From CAIYMF01 sp943329595 (GTDB lineage: Bacteria; Actinomycetota; Actinomycetes; S36-B12; CAIYMF01): a stretch of DNA of 6,021 bases. The stretch lies in assembly GCA_943329595.2 (NCBI GenBank), contig CALQEM020000215.1, positions 1 through 6,021 of the forward strand. The letters are read 5' to 3'. This document shows positions 1-5,848 of the stretch, piece after piece (the stretch's first letter is position 1; every line of letters begins with the position of its first letter). The notes below the pieces were generated by a model. The model saw nothing but the letters and a program-made list of their open reading frames with translations, was not told the origin of the DNA and searched no databases. The translations under genes and the position numbers were made by a program.

Positions 1-583
1 CCGAGTCGTCGGTCACCCACGTGACGTCAACTCCCTCGAGGGGCTGACCGGCATCCTGACCGATCCAGTCGCTGACGACCTGGGGGTTCCCCACCATCTC
101 GATAGCCGCGATTGACAGCTCTGCGCGAGCCTGGGCCGAGGGGTGCTCATCGGGGTCGCTGATCCACTGCACGAAGAAGGGAAGCTGCGCGTCTGCCAGC
201 AGGCCGTTGACCCCGAGCTGGCGCCAGCGCAGGTCGAAGCCGTCGGGGCGCACGCGGTGTCCCTCTACTGACTCGCGACCGAGCCGGGCTTCGACGTCTG
301 AGATGTCGTCGACAGCGATGACCCACCCGAGCCAGCCGCCGCCCTGGTCGGCCCGCGCCTTGACCGCGCGGCCGAACGGGCTTGCATCAGTGGCGGGGTG
401 ATCGAGTGTGGTGACCACTTCCACGTAGGTGCGACTGTTCAGTGGCAGCACGAAGTTGCGGGTTCCGAAGCGCGGGTGGCGACCGCCGTCGAGAAGAGAG
501 GCTCCGAGCGAGGACCCGAACCGCTGCACGGTGTCGACGAACTCACCGGGGGACGTCGCGTATGAGACATGGTCAAGGCGCAT
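1..583 (-). CDS. VOC / glyoxalase-like domain protein, partial (3' end outside window)
   Basis: The frame is open without a stop from the ATG (complement of 581-583) to the left edge, giving at least 194 residues; the C-terminus is missing. The N-terminus starts MRLDHVSYAT, the usual first strand of vicinal-oxygen-chelate domains, with His5 as a possible metal ligand. A GGRHPRFGTRNFVLPL segment (residues 33-48) and YVEVV with Glu55 follow, resembling the 'Glyoxalase_3' (PF13468) type of bacterial VOC protein. A PFFVQW segment lies at 135-140, and a second half beginning near LSIAAIEM (156-163) would be the paired module. VOC proteins include lyases, dioxygenases and resistance proteins, so no reaction or substrate can be assigned. 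The gene is divergent from the DUF445 gene across 41 bp. No clear Shine-Dalgarno precedes the ATG. The family call is fairly secure; the exact function is unknown. Confidence 0.85.
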   Translation of the reverse strand, partial: MRLDHVSYATSPGEFVDTVQRFGSSLGASLLDGGRHPRFGTRNFVLPLNSRTYVEVVTTLDHPATDASPFGRAVKARADQGGGWLGWVIAVDDISDVEARLGRESVEGHRVRPDGFDLRWRQLGVNGLLADAQLPFFVQWISDPDEHPSAQARAELSIAAIEMVGNPQVVSDWIGQDAGQPLEGVDVTWVTDDS

Positions 584-602
584 TCGCCGATCATGGCATC
601 CC

Positions 603-629
603 GGTGATCTGTCACCATCGGGGGGTGAC
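603..629. promoter_or_regulatory. Alternating GGTGA/TCACC half-sites in the divergent gap
   Basis: Three half-sites alternate in the 41-bp gap between the two divergent genes: GGTGA (603-607), TCACC (612-616) and GGTGA (624-628). The first pair forms a 14-bp inverted repeat with a 4-bp centre. The second pair extends to GTCACC/GGTGAC, 6-bp arms around a 7-base loop, and its right arm contains the GTG start codon (625-627) of the DUF445 gene. It could be an operator controlling both genes or an RNA hairpin masking the start. Arms this short in GC-rich DNA may be chance. The arms are seen directly; any function is inference. Confidence 0.3.
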
Positions 630-1869
630 CGATCTGGTGCGACTGCGCGCGCTGCGCCGCATGAAGTGGGTGGCGTCGGGTGTCCTCGCGGTGGCCCTCG
701 TCGTGTGGCTCACCGCCTGGCGCTTCGAGTCCGAGGGCTCTCCGGCGTGGGTGGGATTCGTGCGGGCTGGGGCTGAGGCGGCCCTGATCGGCGGTCTGGC
801 CGACTGGTTCGCGGTCACCGCGCTCTTCCGGCACCCGCTGGGAATCCCCATTCCGCACACGGCGATCATCCCCGCTCGCAAGGAGGCGCTCGGCGCCAAT
901 CTGGGCGAGTTCGTGGGCAGCAACTTCTTGGCTGAGGACGTCGTGAGGCAGCGCGTCCGCCGGGCCGGAATTGCGGCGCGTGCGGGCGCGTGGCTGGCGG
1001 CCCCCGAGAACGCCGTGCGGGTCACCGCCGAACTGGCAAGTGTGGTGCGAGGCGCCCTCACGGTGCTCAGCGACGCCGATGTTCAGGAACTGCTCGAAGA
1101 CACGGTGGTCGCGAGGCTCTCGACCTTCGAGGTGGGCCCACCGCTGGGCAGGCTCCTCGACGGTGTGCTTGCCGACGACGCGCACCGAGGGTCGGTCGAC
1201 CTGCTGGCCGAGCATGCGCGCGCCTGGCTGGTCGAGCACCCGCGGGAGGTGATCGAGGCGGTAGCTGCGGCGTCGCCAACGTGGTCACCCAAGTTCGTCG
1301 ACGATGCGATCGGCGCCAGGGTTCATGCCGAGCTGGTCCGCGTGGCAGGTGACGTGCGCGACGACCCGCACCATCCGCTGCGCGCCTCGATTGACGCCGC
1401 GCTGAGTGCGCTCGCGGTGAACCTGCGCGACGACCCCGACACGATCGCCCGGGCCCAGTCGGCCAAGGACCGCCTGCTCGAGCACCCGAGCACGAAGGCA
1501 GCTCTCGCTGGCCTCGCCGCTTCGGCACGGCGCCTTCTGCTCGAGGCGGTCGACGACCCCACCTCGGCCCTGCGGCAGCGCGTGGTGGAGGCGATCGTCT
1601 CGGCCGGCCGCCGGCTCGTTGATGACCCCGAGTGGCAGGGCAAGGCCGACCTCTGGCTCGAGAACGCGGCGGCGCACGTGGTGGTTGGCTACCGCGACGA
1701 GCTGACGCGCACTATCACCGAGACGGTCGATCGCTGGGATGGTGCCGAGACATCGCGGCGGATCGAGGTGGCCGCGGGGCGCGACCTACAGTTCATCCGC
1801 ATTAATGGTGCGGTGGTGGGTGCGCTCGTGGGGGTGGCGATTCATGCGGTCAGCCTCGTCTGGGGCTGA
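625..1869 (+). CDS. DUF445 family membrane-associated protein (YjiN-like)
   Basis: This 414-residue protein is close in length to E. coli YjiN, a DUF445 (PF04286) protein. Family hallmarks are at both ends. A hydrophobic segment at about 15-32 is followed by a second apolar stretch at 42-68, with the signature ADWFAVTALFRHPLGIPIPH at 59-78. The C-terminus has the signature GRDLQFIRINGAVVGALVG followed by a membrane segment that ends the protein. The middle is a long charged, Ala/Arg/Asp-rich helical region, probably extramembrane. The frame is open further upstream, but earlier starts such as ATG 562 would run into the divergent VOC gene. GTG 625 fits the gap and the family length; ATG 661 (402 residues) is an alternative and has no better ribosome site. 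The biochemical role of DUF445 is unknown. The gene is probably expressed on its own, as 53 bp separate it from the next gene. Confidence 0.9.
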   Translation: MTDLVRLRALRRMKWVASGVLAVALVVWLTAWRFESEGSPAWVGFVRAGAEAALIGGLADWFAVTALFRHPLGIPIPHTAIIPARKEALGANLGEFVGSNFLAEDVVRQRVRRAGIAARAGAWLAAPENAVRVTAELASVVRGALTVLSDADVQELLEDTVVARLSTFEVGPPLGRLLDGVLADDAHRGSVDLLAEHARAWLVEHPREVIEAVAAASPTWSPKFVDDAIGARVHAELVRVAGDVRDDPHHPLRASIDAALSALAVNLRDDPDTIARAQSAKDRLLEHPSTKAALAGLAASARRLLLEAVDDPTSALRQRVVEAIVSAGRRLVDDPEWQGKADLWLENAAAHVVVGYRDELTRTITETVDRWDGAETSRRIEVAAGRDLQFIRINGAVVGALVGVAIHAVSLVWG

Positions 1870-1911
1870 ATCGGCCCATTCTCCGGCAGGCCCGTCGTAG
1901 CCTCCCGTGTC

Positions 1912-1915
1912 AGGA
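1912..1915 (+). promoter_or_regulatory. Shine-Dalgarno (AGGA) deciding the GTG start at 1923
   Basis: AGGA lies seven bases before GTG 1923 and supports that codon as the start of the YbhN-like gene. An ATG at 1915 is ruled out because it reaches a stop after three codons. The 53-bp gap (1870-1922) has no convincing terminator hairpin. A weak -10-like TAGCCT at 1898-1903 has no matching -35. Confidence 0.55.
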
Positions 1916-1922
1916 TGACGGG

Positions 1923-3029
1923 GTGAGTCAGCCACCCGCGAACGCGCCGTCTGGCAGCGAGGTCGCCAGCGCTGGCTCTGCCCCCGCGCTCACCCTCGAC
2001 CGACGCAAGTCGGTCATCGCAGGCATCGTGGCGGTGGCTTTCCTGGTGATCGTCTTCGCGAAGGTGATCCCGCAGATTGGTTCGTACTCGGCGGCCATGG
2101 AGTCGTTGAGCACCATGCGCCCGGTCGACCTTGTGCTGCTCGGGGGAGCGGTGCTGATCTATCTCGTGGTCTATGGCTTCCCCTTCATGGCGTCGGTGCC
2201 CGGCCTGAAGTACTCGCAAGCACAGGTGGTCAACCAGTCGGCCTTCACCGTGAGCAACGGGGTGCCCGGGGGAGGGGCGCTCGGACTCGGCCTGCAGTAC
2301 GCCCAGCTCGCGTCTTACGGCACCTCGCCCACCGCCGCGACTGCTGGAATCACCGCCACAGGCGTGTGGAGCATCTTCATCACCCTGGGCCTCCCGGTGA
2401 TGGGAGTCGTGGCCCTGGCGCTGAGCGGCGACGATGCGGGCAGCTACCTGGTGTCGGGGCTGATCGGTCTAGGAATTCTGCTCGCCATGATCGTGGCGTT
2501 CGCGCTGATTCTGCGTAGCGAGGAGCTAGCCAGTCGCATCGGCGGTTGGGCCGAGCGACTCGTCAACAGGGTGCTCCGACGATTCCGGCCGGGCGCAGAA
2601 CTGCATCTCACCGACATGCTGGTGAAGCTGCGCACCGACATCGTCGACCTCGTGCGTCGGCGCTGGGCGGCCATCACGGTGTCGCAGACCGGGGTCTCGC
2701 TCGCCAGCTTCCTGATCCTGCTCGTCGCTTTCCGGGGCGTCGAGAGCACCTCGCGCATCAGCATGTGGTCGGTATTCGCAGCCTTCGCCATCGCGCAGCT
2801 CGGGCTGATGATCCCCGTCACGCCCGGAGGGCTCGGCACGGTCGACGCGGCGATGATCAGCCTGCTCATCGCCTTCGGGGCCAGCGCCGGCGATGCCACA
2901 GCTGCCGATCTGCTGTGGCGAGCGGTGTCGTATGTGCCCCAGATCATCATGGGGCTGCTCTGTATCCTTGGGTGGCGAGTACAAGTTCGCCGGTTGCGAC
3001 AGAAGAAAGAGGGATCCGATGCTTCGTGA
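1923..3029 (+). CDS. YbhN/UPF0104-type (LPG synthase TM-domain family) integral membrane protein
   Basis: This 368-residue multi-pass protein has apolar segments near 31-50, 67-92, 145-167, 174-197, 254-271, 281-321 and 338-351. Its N-terminal tail is short and rich in Ser, Pro and Ala; its C-terminus is basic. Two motifs mark the family (PF03706, the transmembrane part of lysylphosphatidylglycerol synthase; also UPF0104, AglD and YbhN). They are NGVPGGGALGLGLQYAQLAS at 112-131 and VTPGGLGTVDAA at 299-310. In MprF this fold flips aminoacylated lipids. Stand-alone members are often proposed to move lipids or lipid-linked sugars, but the substrate here is unknown. No MprF-type soluble aminoacyl-transferase domain is present. 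It is the first gene of the putative four-gene operon, and its last 11 bases overlap the next gene. The family call is secure; a flippase role is inference. Confidence 0.88.
   Translation: MSQPPANAPSGSEVASAGSAPALTLDRRKSVIAGIVAVAFLVIVFAKVIPQIGSYSAAMESLSTMRPVDLVLLGGAVLIYLVVYGFPFMASVPGLKYSQAQVVNQSAFTVSNGVPGGGALGLGLQYAQLASYGTSPTAATAGITATGVWSIFITLGLPVMGVVALALSGDDAGSYLVSGLIGLGILLAMIVAFALILRSEELASRIGGWAERLVNRVLRRFRPGAELHLTDMLVKLRTDIVDLVRRRWAAITVSQTGVSLASFLILLVAFRGVESTSRISMWSVFAAFAIAQLGLMIPVTPGGLGTVDAAMISLLIAFGASAGDATAADLLWRAVSYVPQIIMGLLCILGWRVQVRRLRQKKEGSDAS
3008..3013 (+). promoter_or_regulatory. Shine-Dalgarno (AGAGGG) for the 92-residue ORF
   Basis: AGAGGG lies five bases before ATG 3019 and inside the 3' end of the YbhN-like gene. 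It supports a real, translationally coupled small gene rather than a chance frame and fixes the start at 3019, although the frame is open further upstream. Confidence 0.7.
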
Positions 3030-3297
3030 GGATGTTGATCCGGTCGTCGAGGCGCTGAAGGCCCGAGGCTGGTTCGCGCAGGTGCACCACGCGTCGACCA
3101 CCCGCGTGGGCGTCAGGGTGGTTCTTCCCGGGGGCCGGGAGGCTATCTGGGATGTCGACGGCGCCGCCGGGCTCGAGGCCATGGTGCTGCGCGACGGCGT
3201 GCTGGTGGGCTTTGTGCCGAAGATCGAGGGCTCCGAGAACTTCACCCGCGACCAGTGCGTCGACGCCATCGCCGCCGCCGACTACGGACCGGAGTAG
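3019..3297 (+). CDS. Small conserved-looking protein of unknown function (92 aa)
   Basis: I do not recognise this protein. It begins MLREDVDPVVEALKARGWFA and looks like a small cytoplasmic alpha/beta domain. A predicted helix (about 4-17) leads to strands with the pattern TRVGVRVVLPGG and EAIWDVDG (28-48), then EAMVLRDGVLVGFVPKIEG (53-71) and a C-terminal helix DQCVDAIAAADYG. There is no signal peptide, membrane segment, zinc-type Cys/His cluster or catalytic signature; one Cys lies at position 80. The start is well supported by a Shine-Dalgarno inside the upstream gene. It overlaps that gene by 11 bp and ends five bases before the molybdoenzyme gene, so coupling to both is likely. It might serve the redox pair or the membrane protein, or be unrelated; the sequence does not say. 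Confidence is high that it is a gene and nil on function. Confidence 0.8.
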   Translation: MLREDVDPVVEALKARGWFAQVHHASTTRVGVRVVLPGGREAIWDVDGAAGLEAMVLRDGVLVGFVPKIEGSENFTRDQCVDAIAAADYGPE

Positions 3298-3302
3298 CCG
3301 TC

Positions 3303-4058
3303 ATGGATCAGCAGCCGCGTCCCATTCCGCAGCCGTACGAGCCCTACCAGCCGCCGGTCGAGGCAGGTGGCGCGCCCGTGGGTCGGCGCGTGGTGCTGGG
3401 CATGCTGGGGCTTGGCGCGCTGGGCGTGGCTCTGGGCGGGGCGATCAGTTCGGCTGTGGGCAAGGTCGCCGAGAAGGATCCCACGGGAATCACCTCGCTT
3501 CTCCCAGGCGGAGGAGGGTTTCGCTACTACTCGGTCACCGGAGCTGTCGACGACGTGGCGCTGCCCGACTACCGGCTCGCCGTTACCCCGAAGGTGGGCG
3601 GGAAGCAGATCACCCTGTCGCACGCCGACCTCGCGGCACTTCCTCAAACACGGCTCGTCAAGGACGTTCAGTGCGTCACCGGATGGCGGGTGCCCTCGGT
3701 GCGCTGGACCGGCGTGCTGCTCAGCGACGTACTCAAGCACGTGGGCGCCGACCTCACTGCACCCGCGGTGTCGTTCGGCTCGTTCGACGGCGTCTACACC
3801 GAGTCGCTCACCATGGAGCAGGCGCTGCGGCCCGACGTGCTGGTGGCCACGCACCTCGACGACGCGCCCATCACCAATGCTCACGGCGGCCCAGTGCGCC
3901 TCTACGTGGCGCCCATGTACTTCTACAAGTCGCTGAAATGGCTCGGGTCGATCAGCGTGGCCAGCGAGGTCGTGCCGGGCTACTGGGAGCAGCTCGGCTA
4001 CGACACCGACGCCTGGGTAGGACAGTCCAACGGCGGCAAGGAGGCCCCCATTGTCTGA
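3303..4058 (+). CDS. Molybdopterin-dependent oxidoreductase (sulfite oxidase fold), Tat-like N-terminus
   Basis: This 251-residue protein carries the Moco-binding fold of the sulfite oxidase superfamily (Oxidored_molyb, PF00174). A Pro/Gln/Tyr-rich cytoplasmic N-tail (1-26) leads to GRRVVLGML with Arg28-Arg29, then a Gly/Ala/Leu-rich apolar stretch to about 52. This resembles a twin-arginine signal or anchor, although the residues after RR are not the classic FLK. Cys124 in VQCVTGWRVPSVRWTGVLL is the expected molybdenum-ligand cysteine. HGGPVRLYVAPMYFYKSLKW (194-213) is the conserved C-terminal Moco-domain segment. It lacks the haem b5 and dimerisation domains of animal sulfite oxidase, so it is closer to MsrP (YedY)-like minimal enzymes. 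ATG 3303 has GGAG at 3291-3294. The cytochrome b gene overlaps its end by 8 bp and is the obvious electron partner. The substrate (sulfite, a sulfoxide or other oxo-compound) and the reaction direction are not determined. Confidence 0.88.
   Translation: MDQQPRPIPQPYEPYQPPVEAGGAPVGRRVVLGMLGLGALGVALGGAISSAVGKVAEKDPTGITSLLPGGGGFRYYSVTGAVDDVALPDYRLAVTPKVGGKQITLSHADLAALPQTRLVKDVQCVTGWRVPSVRWTGVLLSDVLKHVGADLTAPAVSFGSFDGVYTESLTMEQALRPDVLVATHLDDAPITNAHGGPVRLYVAPMYFYKSLKWLGSISVASEVVPGYWEQLGYDTDAWVGQSNGGKEAPIV
4038..4044 (+). promoter_or_regulatory. Consensus Shine-Dalgarno (AAGGAGG) deciding the TTG start at 4051
   Basis: AAGGAGG lies six bases before TTG 4051, inside the end of the molybdoenzyme gene. 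A consensus site at ideal spacing makes the rare TTG start credible and explains how the cytochrome subunit can be translated efficiently while overlapping the upstream stop (TGA 4056-4058). Confidence 0.8.
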
Positions 4059-4758
4059 CCCTGGCACCCCTGGCACCCCTGGCACCCCTGGCAGCGCTGC
4101 CGCCGCCGGGCTGGGCGACCAGCGCCTCGCGCGATTCAGTGGGGGTGAGCGATGGGTGCATCGCACCCTCGGCGTGCTCATGCTCGTGTGTATGGTCAGC
4201 GCAGCCTTCCTGTATCTCGACGTGCTCAGCGCGGCGGTAGGCCGGCGCGAATTCATCTCGACCGTGCACTTCGTCAGCGGATTGCTGCTGCCCGTACCCC
4301 TCGTGGTGGGTGCGCTGATATCGCCGGCGTTTCGCGCCGACGTGCGCCGGCTCAACCGGTTCATCCCGGCCGACTGGCGGTGGCTCAGGTCGTCGGCACT
4401 GGGCCGTCGTGGGCTGCTGCTCGGAAAGTTCAACGCAGGGCAGAAGCTCAACTCGTCGTTCGTGCTCGGTTCGGTGCTGCTGCTACTGGCTACCGGACTC
4501 ATGCTGCGCTACTTCGGAGCGTTCGCCGACTCCACGCGCACCGGGGCCACCTTCGTGCACGACGTCGTCTCACTGGCCCTCATTGCGGTGTCGATCGGGC
4601 ACCTCGGCAAGGCATGGGCCGACCCCGAGGCCAGGGTAGGCATGCGCACGGGCACCGTGTCGCCCGACTGGGCCCGGGAGGAGCACCCGCTGTGGGCCGC
4701 CGAGCTTGAGCGTCAACGTGCCGGGTCATCGGGGGCGTCGGGTCAGGAGCAGGGCTAG
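4051..4758 (+). CDS. Cytochrome b subunit (FdnI / cytochrome b561-like), four TM helices
   Basis: This 235-residue membrane protein has four apolar helices near 40-57, 70-91, 135-153 and 166-186. His37 (ERWVHRTLG) and His73 (STVHFVSG) belong to helices 1 and 2; His170 and His184 bracket helix 4 with a spacing of 14. That pattern and the KFNAGQKLNS loop (125-134) match the di-haem gamma subunits of formate dehydrogenase (FdnI) and related cytochrome b/b6 proteins, in which helices 1, 2 and 4 supply the ligands. It would pass electrons between the quinone pool and the molybdoenzyme encoded just upstream. The N-terminus carries a TPG tandem repeat (residues 6-14) not expected in the family, and the C-terminus is a hydrophilic Ser/Gly/Gln tail. 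Start TTG 4051 is set by a consensus Shine-Dalgarno. Its stop overlaps the convergent plsC stop. The family is secure; the partner is inferred from gene order. Confidence 0.87.
   Translation: MSDPGTPGTPGTPGSAAAAGLGDQRLARFSGGERWVHRTLGVLMLVCMVSAAFLYLDVLSAAVGRREFISTVHFVSGLLLPVPLVVGALISPAFRADVRRLNRFIPADWRWLRSSALGRRGLLLGKFNAGQKLNSSFVLGSVLLLLATGLMLRYFGAFADSTRTGATFVHDVVSLALIAVSIGHLGKAWADPEARVGMRTGTVSPDWAREEHPLWAAELERQRAGSSGASGQEQG
4061..4093 (+). repeat. In-frame 9-bp tandem repeat (CTGGCACCC) at the cytochrome b 5' end
   Basis: There are three exact head-to-tail copies of CTGGCACCC (4061-4069, 4070-4078, 4079-4087) and a fourth partial copy, CTGGCA (4088-4093). Read in the gene frame they encode a repeated Pro-Gly-Thr triplet starting at the fourth codon. 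The exact identity at synonymous positions indicates recent slippage or amplification rather than protein-level selection alone. Confidence 0.9.
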
Positions 4759-5537
4759 GCGGGCTGGTCGCCCTGCTCGGCGAGCTTGGCCGCCTTGCGC
4801 GCGGCGCGGGTGGCGACGAGCTCGGCCTCGAGCACCGCCGCCTCCTCGAGAGTGGGGGCGGTGCCCCCGAGCCGCTGTGGCATCCACCACCCGTCGTCGG
4901 GGGAAGAGGGGCGCTGGGGATAGCGGGCGATGGTGTCGTCGAGCAACTCCTGCAGTCGGGCACGCAGTACGAGCGCAACCTCCTCGGGATCGCCCGAGGT
5001 AGGGATCGGCTCACCCACCGTGATGAACACCGCGGTGCCCCGGCTGAGGTCGCGGTGGCCGTAGGTGATGAGCCGCTGGGTGCCGAAGACCACCATGGGG
5101 ATGAGCGGGACCTTGGCGGCCCGCGCCATGCGCACCGCGCCCGACTTGATCTCCTTGATCTCGATGGACCGGCTCATCGTGGCCTCGGGAAAGACGCCCA
5201 CGAGTTCGCCCGCCTTGAGTGCCGCGACTGCCGCACGGAAGGCTGCCGTACCGGCAGCGCGATCGACAGGAATGTGCTGCATGCTGCGCATGAGCGGCCC
5301 TGAGACCCGATGGGTGAAGGTCTCCTCCTTCGCCATGAAGCGCACCAGCCGGTGGCCGCGCGCGTCGACGGGAATTCCGGCGAAGACGAAGTCGAGGTAA
5401 CCAATGTGGTTGATGGCCAGCACTGCTCCGCCCTCGGCTGGAATGTGCTCGGACCCGGTGTGCGAGACCTTGACTCCGAGCGCGGCAAACATGCCCTTGG
5501 CCGCCGAGACGATGCGTCGATAGGTGAAGTCGCCCAT
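4755..5537 (-). CDS. 1-acyl-sn-glycerol-3-phosphate acyltransferase family protein (PlsC-like)
   Basis: PlsC-type enzymes transfer an acyl chain to lysophosphatidate, or a related acceptor, at the inner face of the membrane. From ATG (complement of 5535-5537) the protein has 260 residues, normal for the family. The catalytic HX4D box is NHIGYLD at 43-49. KEETF at 70-74 and GPLMRSMQHIPVDR at 80-93 form the second block. FPEATMSRS at 116-124 replaces the textbook FPEGTRS, as in many actinobacterial paralogues. VPLIPMVVFGTQR at 143-155 is the fourth block. The C-terminus is a charged helical tail after GWWMPQRLGGTAPT. The start is uncertain: the frame stays open to a GTG at 5765 (336 residues) that has a GAGGGGGG site six bases upstream. 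The extra 76 residues match no feature I know, and part of them has poor third-position GC, so 5537 is preferred. The acceptor specificity is not determined. Confidence 0.85.
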   Translation of the reverse strand: MGDFTYRRIVSAAKGMFAALGVKVSHTGSEHIPAEGGAVLAINHIGYLDFVFAGIPVDARGHRLVRFMAKEETFTHRVSGPLMRSMQHIPVDRAAGTAAFRAAVAALKAGELVGVFPEATMSRSIEIKEIKSGAVRMARAAKVPLIPMVVFGTQRLITYGHRDLSRGTAVFITVGEPIPTSGDPEEVALVLRARLQELLDDTIARYPQRPSSPDDGWWMPQRLGGTAPTLEEAAVLEAELVATRAARKAAKLAEQGDQPA

Positions 5538-5848
5538 GGGGCGACGGTACTCCGCGGGTGCGACGCTCACCCACACGGGGGAATCTGGCGCGATCTTCAG
5601 AAGTGTTCGAGTCAGACCTGCGAGGCGGACCATGAACCCGCTAGAGTCGGCGAGCCCGGTCATCTGCGGGAGGGGAAGCCTGCGGATGGCCGGGCCTTCG
5701 CGTTCCCGCATGTGGCGGTGTCGCGCTCCGTCGAGCGGGGCGCGCCAGTGCGGGTCTACCGGCACGGTGTGCCCCCCTCGCCGATGAGTTGTCCACAGGT
5801 GCCGTCGCTCCTGCGCATACCCGGGTGTCGCGCCGACACACTCGGGGC
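5538..5848. other. Gap between plsC and the DUF4192 gene, no confident gene
   Basis: This 311-bp stretch separates two divergent genes and should hold their promoters. On the minus strand the plsC frame stays open across 5538-5765 and could be an N-terminal extension. Codons between roughly 5585 and 5632 in that frame use many A/T third positions, unlike the gene body, which suggests non-coding DNA there. A TAGAGT at 5642-5647 resembles a -10 element but lacks a -35 and lies 200 bp from the next plus-strand start. A DnaA-box-like nonamer lies at 5789-5797. No strong hairpin or RNA gene was seen. Confidence 0.5.
5789..5797 (+). promoter_or_regulatory. DnaA-box-like nonamer TTGTCCACA
   Basis: TTGTCCACA is one base from the E. 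coli consensus TTATCCACA and equals the preferred DnaA box described for high-GC actinobacteria such as Streptomyces. It lies 52 bp before the DUF4192 ATG. I saw no second box nearby, so it is not an origin; it may be a DnaA-responsive promoter element or a chance match. Confidence 0.3.

Noticed and set aside
439..1239. Long minus-strand open frame (266 codons) opposite the DUF445 gene
   Set aside because: It lies antisense to a gene with clear family motifs. The predicted protein is rich in Arg, His, Gly and Pro with no domain pattern, which is typical of a shadow frame in GC-rich DNA.
1898..1903. TAGCCT as a -10 element for the four-gene operon
   Set aside because: The position would suit a short leader before 1923, but no -35 match exists at proper spacing, so it is too weak to annotate as a promoter.
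2526..3269. Minus-strand open frame of 247 codons opposite the YbhN-like and small genes
   Set aside because: It is antisense to conserved family motifs such as TPGGLGTVD, its composition is low in hydrophobic residues, and it has no ribosome site of note.
3152..4240. Plus-strand open frame of 362 codons in another frame over the small gene, the molybdoenzyme and the cytochrome b start
   Set aside because: Its product is dominated by Arg, Ala and Gly, has no recognisable fold, and overlaps three better-supported genes.
3282..4502. Minus-strand open frame of 406 codons opposite the molybdoenzyme and cytochrome b genes
   Set aside because: The plus-strand proteins have cofactor ligands and membrane helices in register. 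The antisense product is Arg/His/Ser/Pro-rich and crosses two genes, so it is a compositional shadow.
5642..5647. TAGAGT as a plus-strand -10 promoter element
   Set aside because: There is no TTGAC-like -35 at 16-18 bp, and the nearest plausible plus-strand start is about 200 bp downstream.
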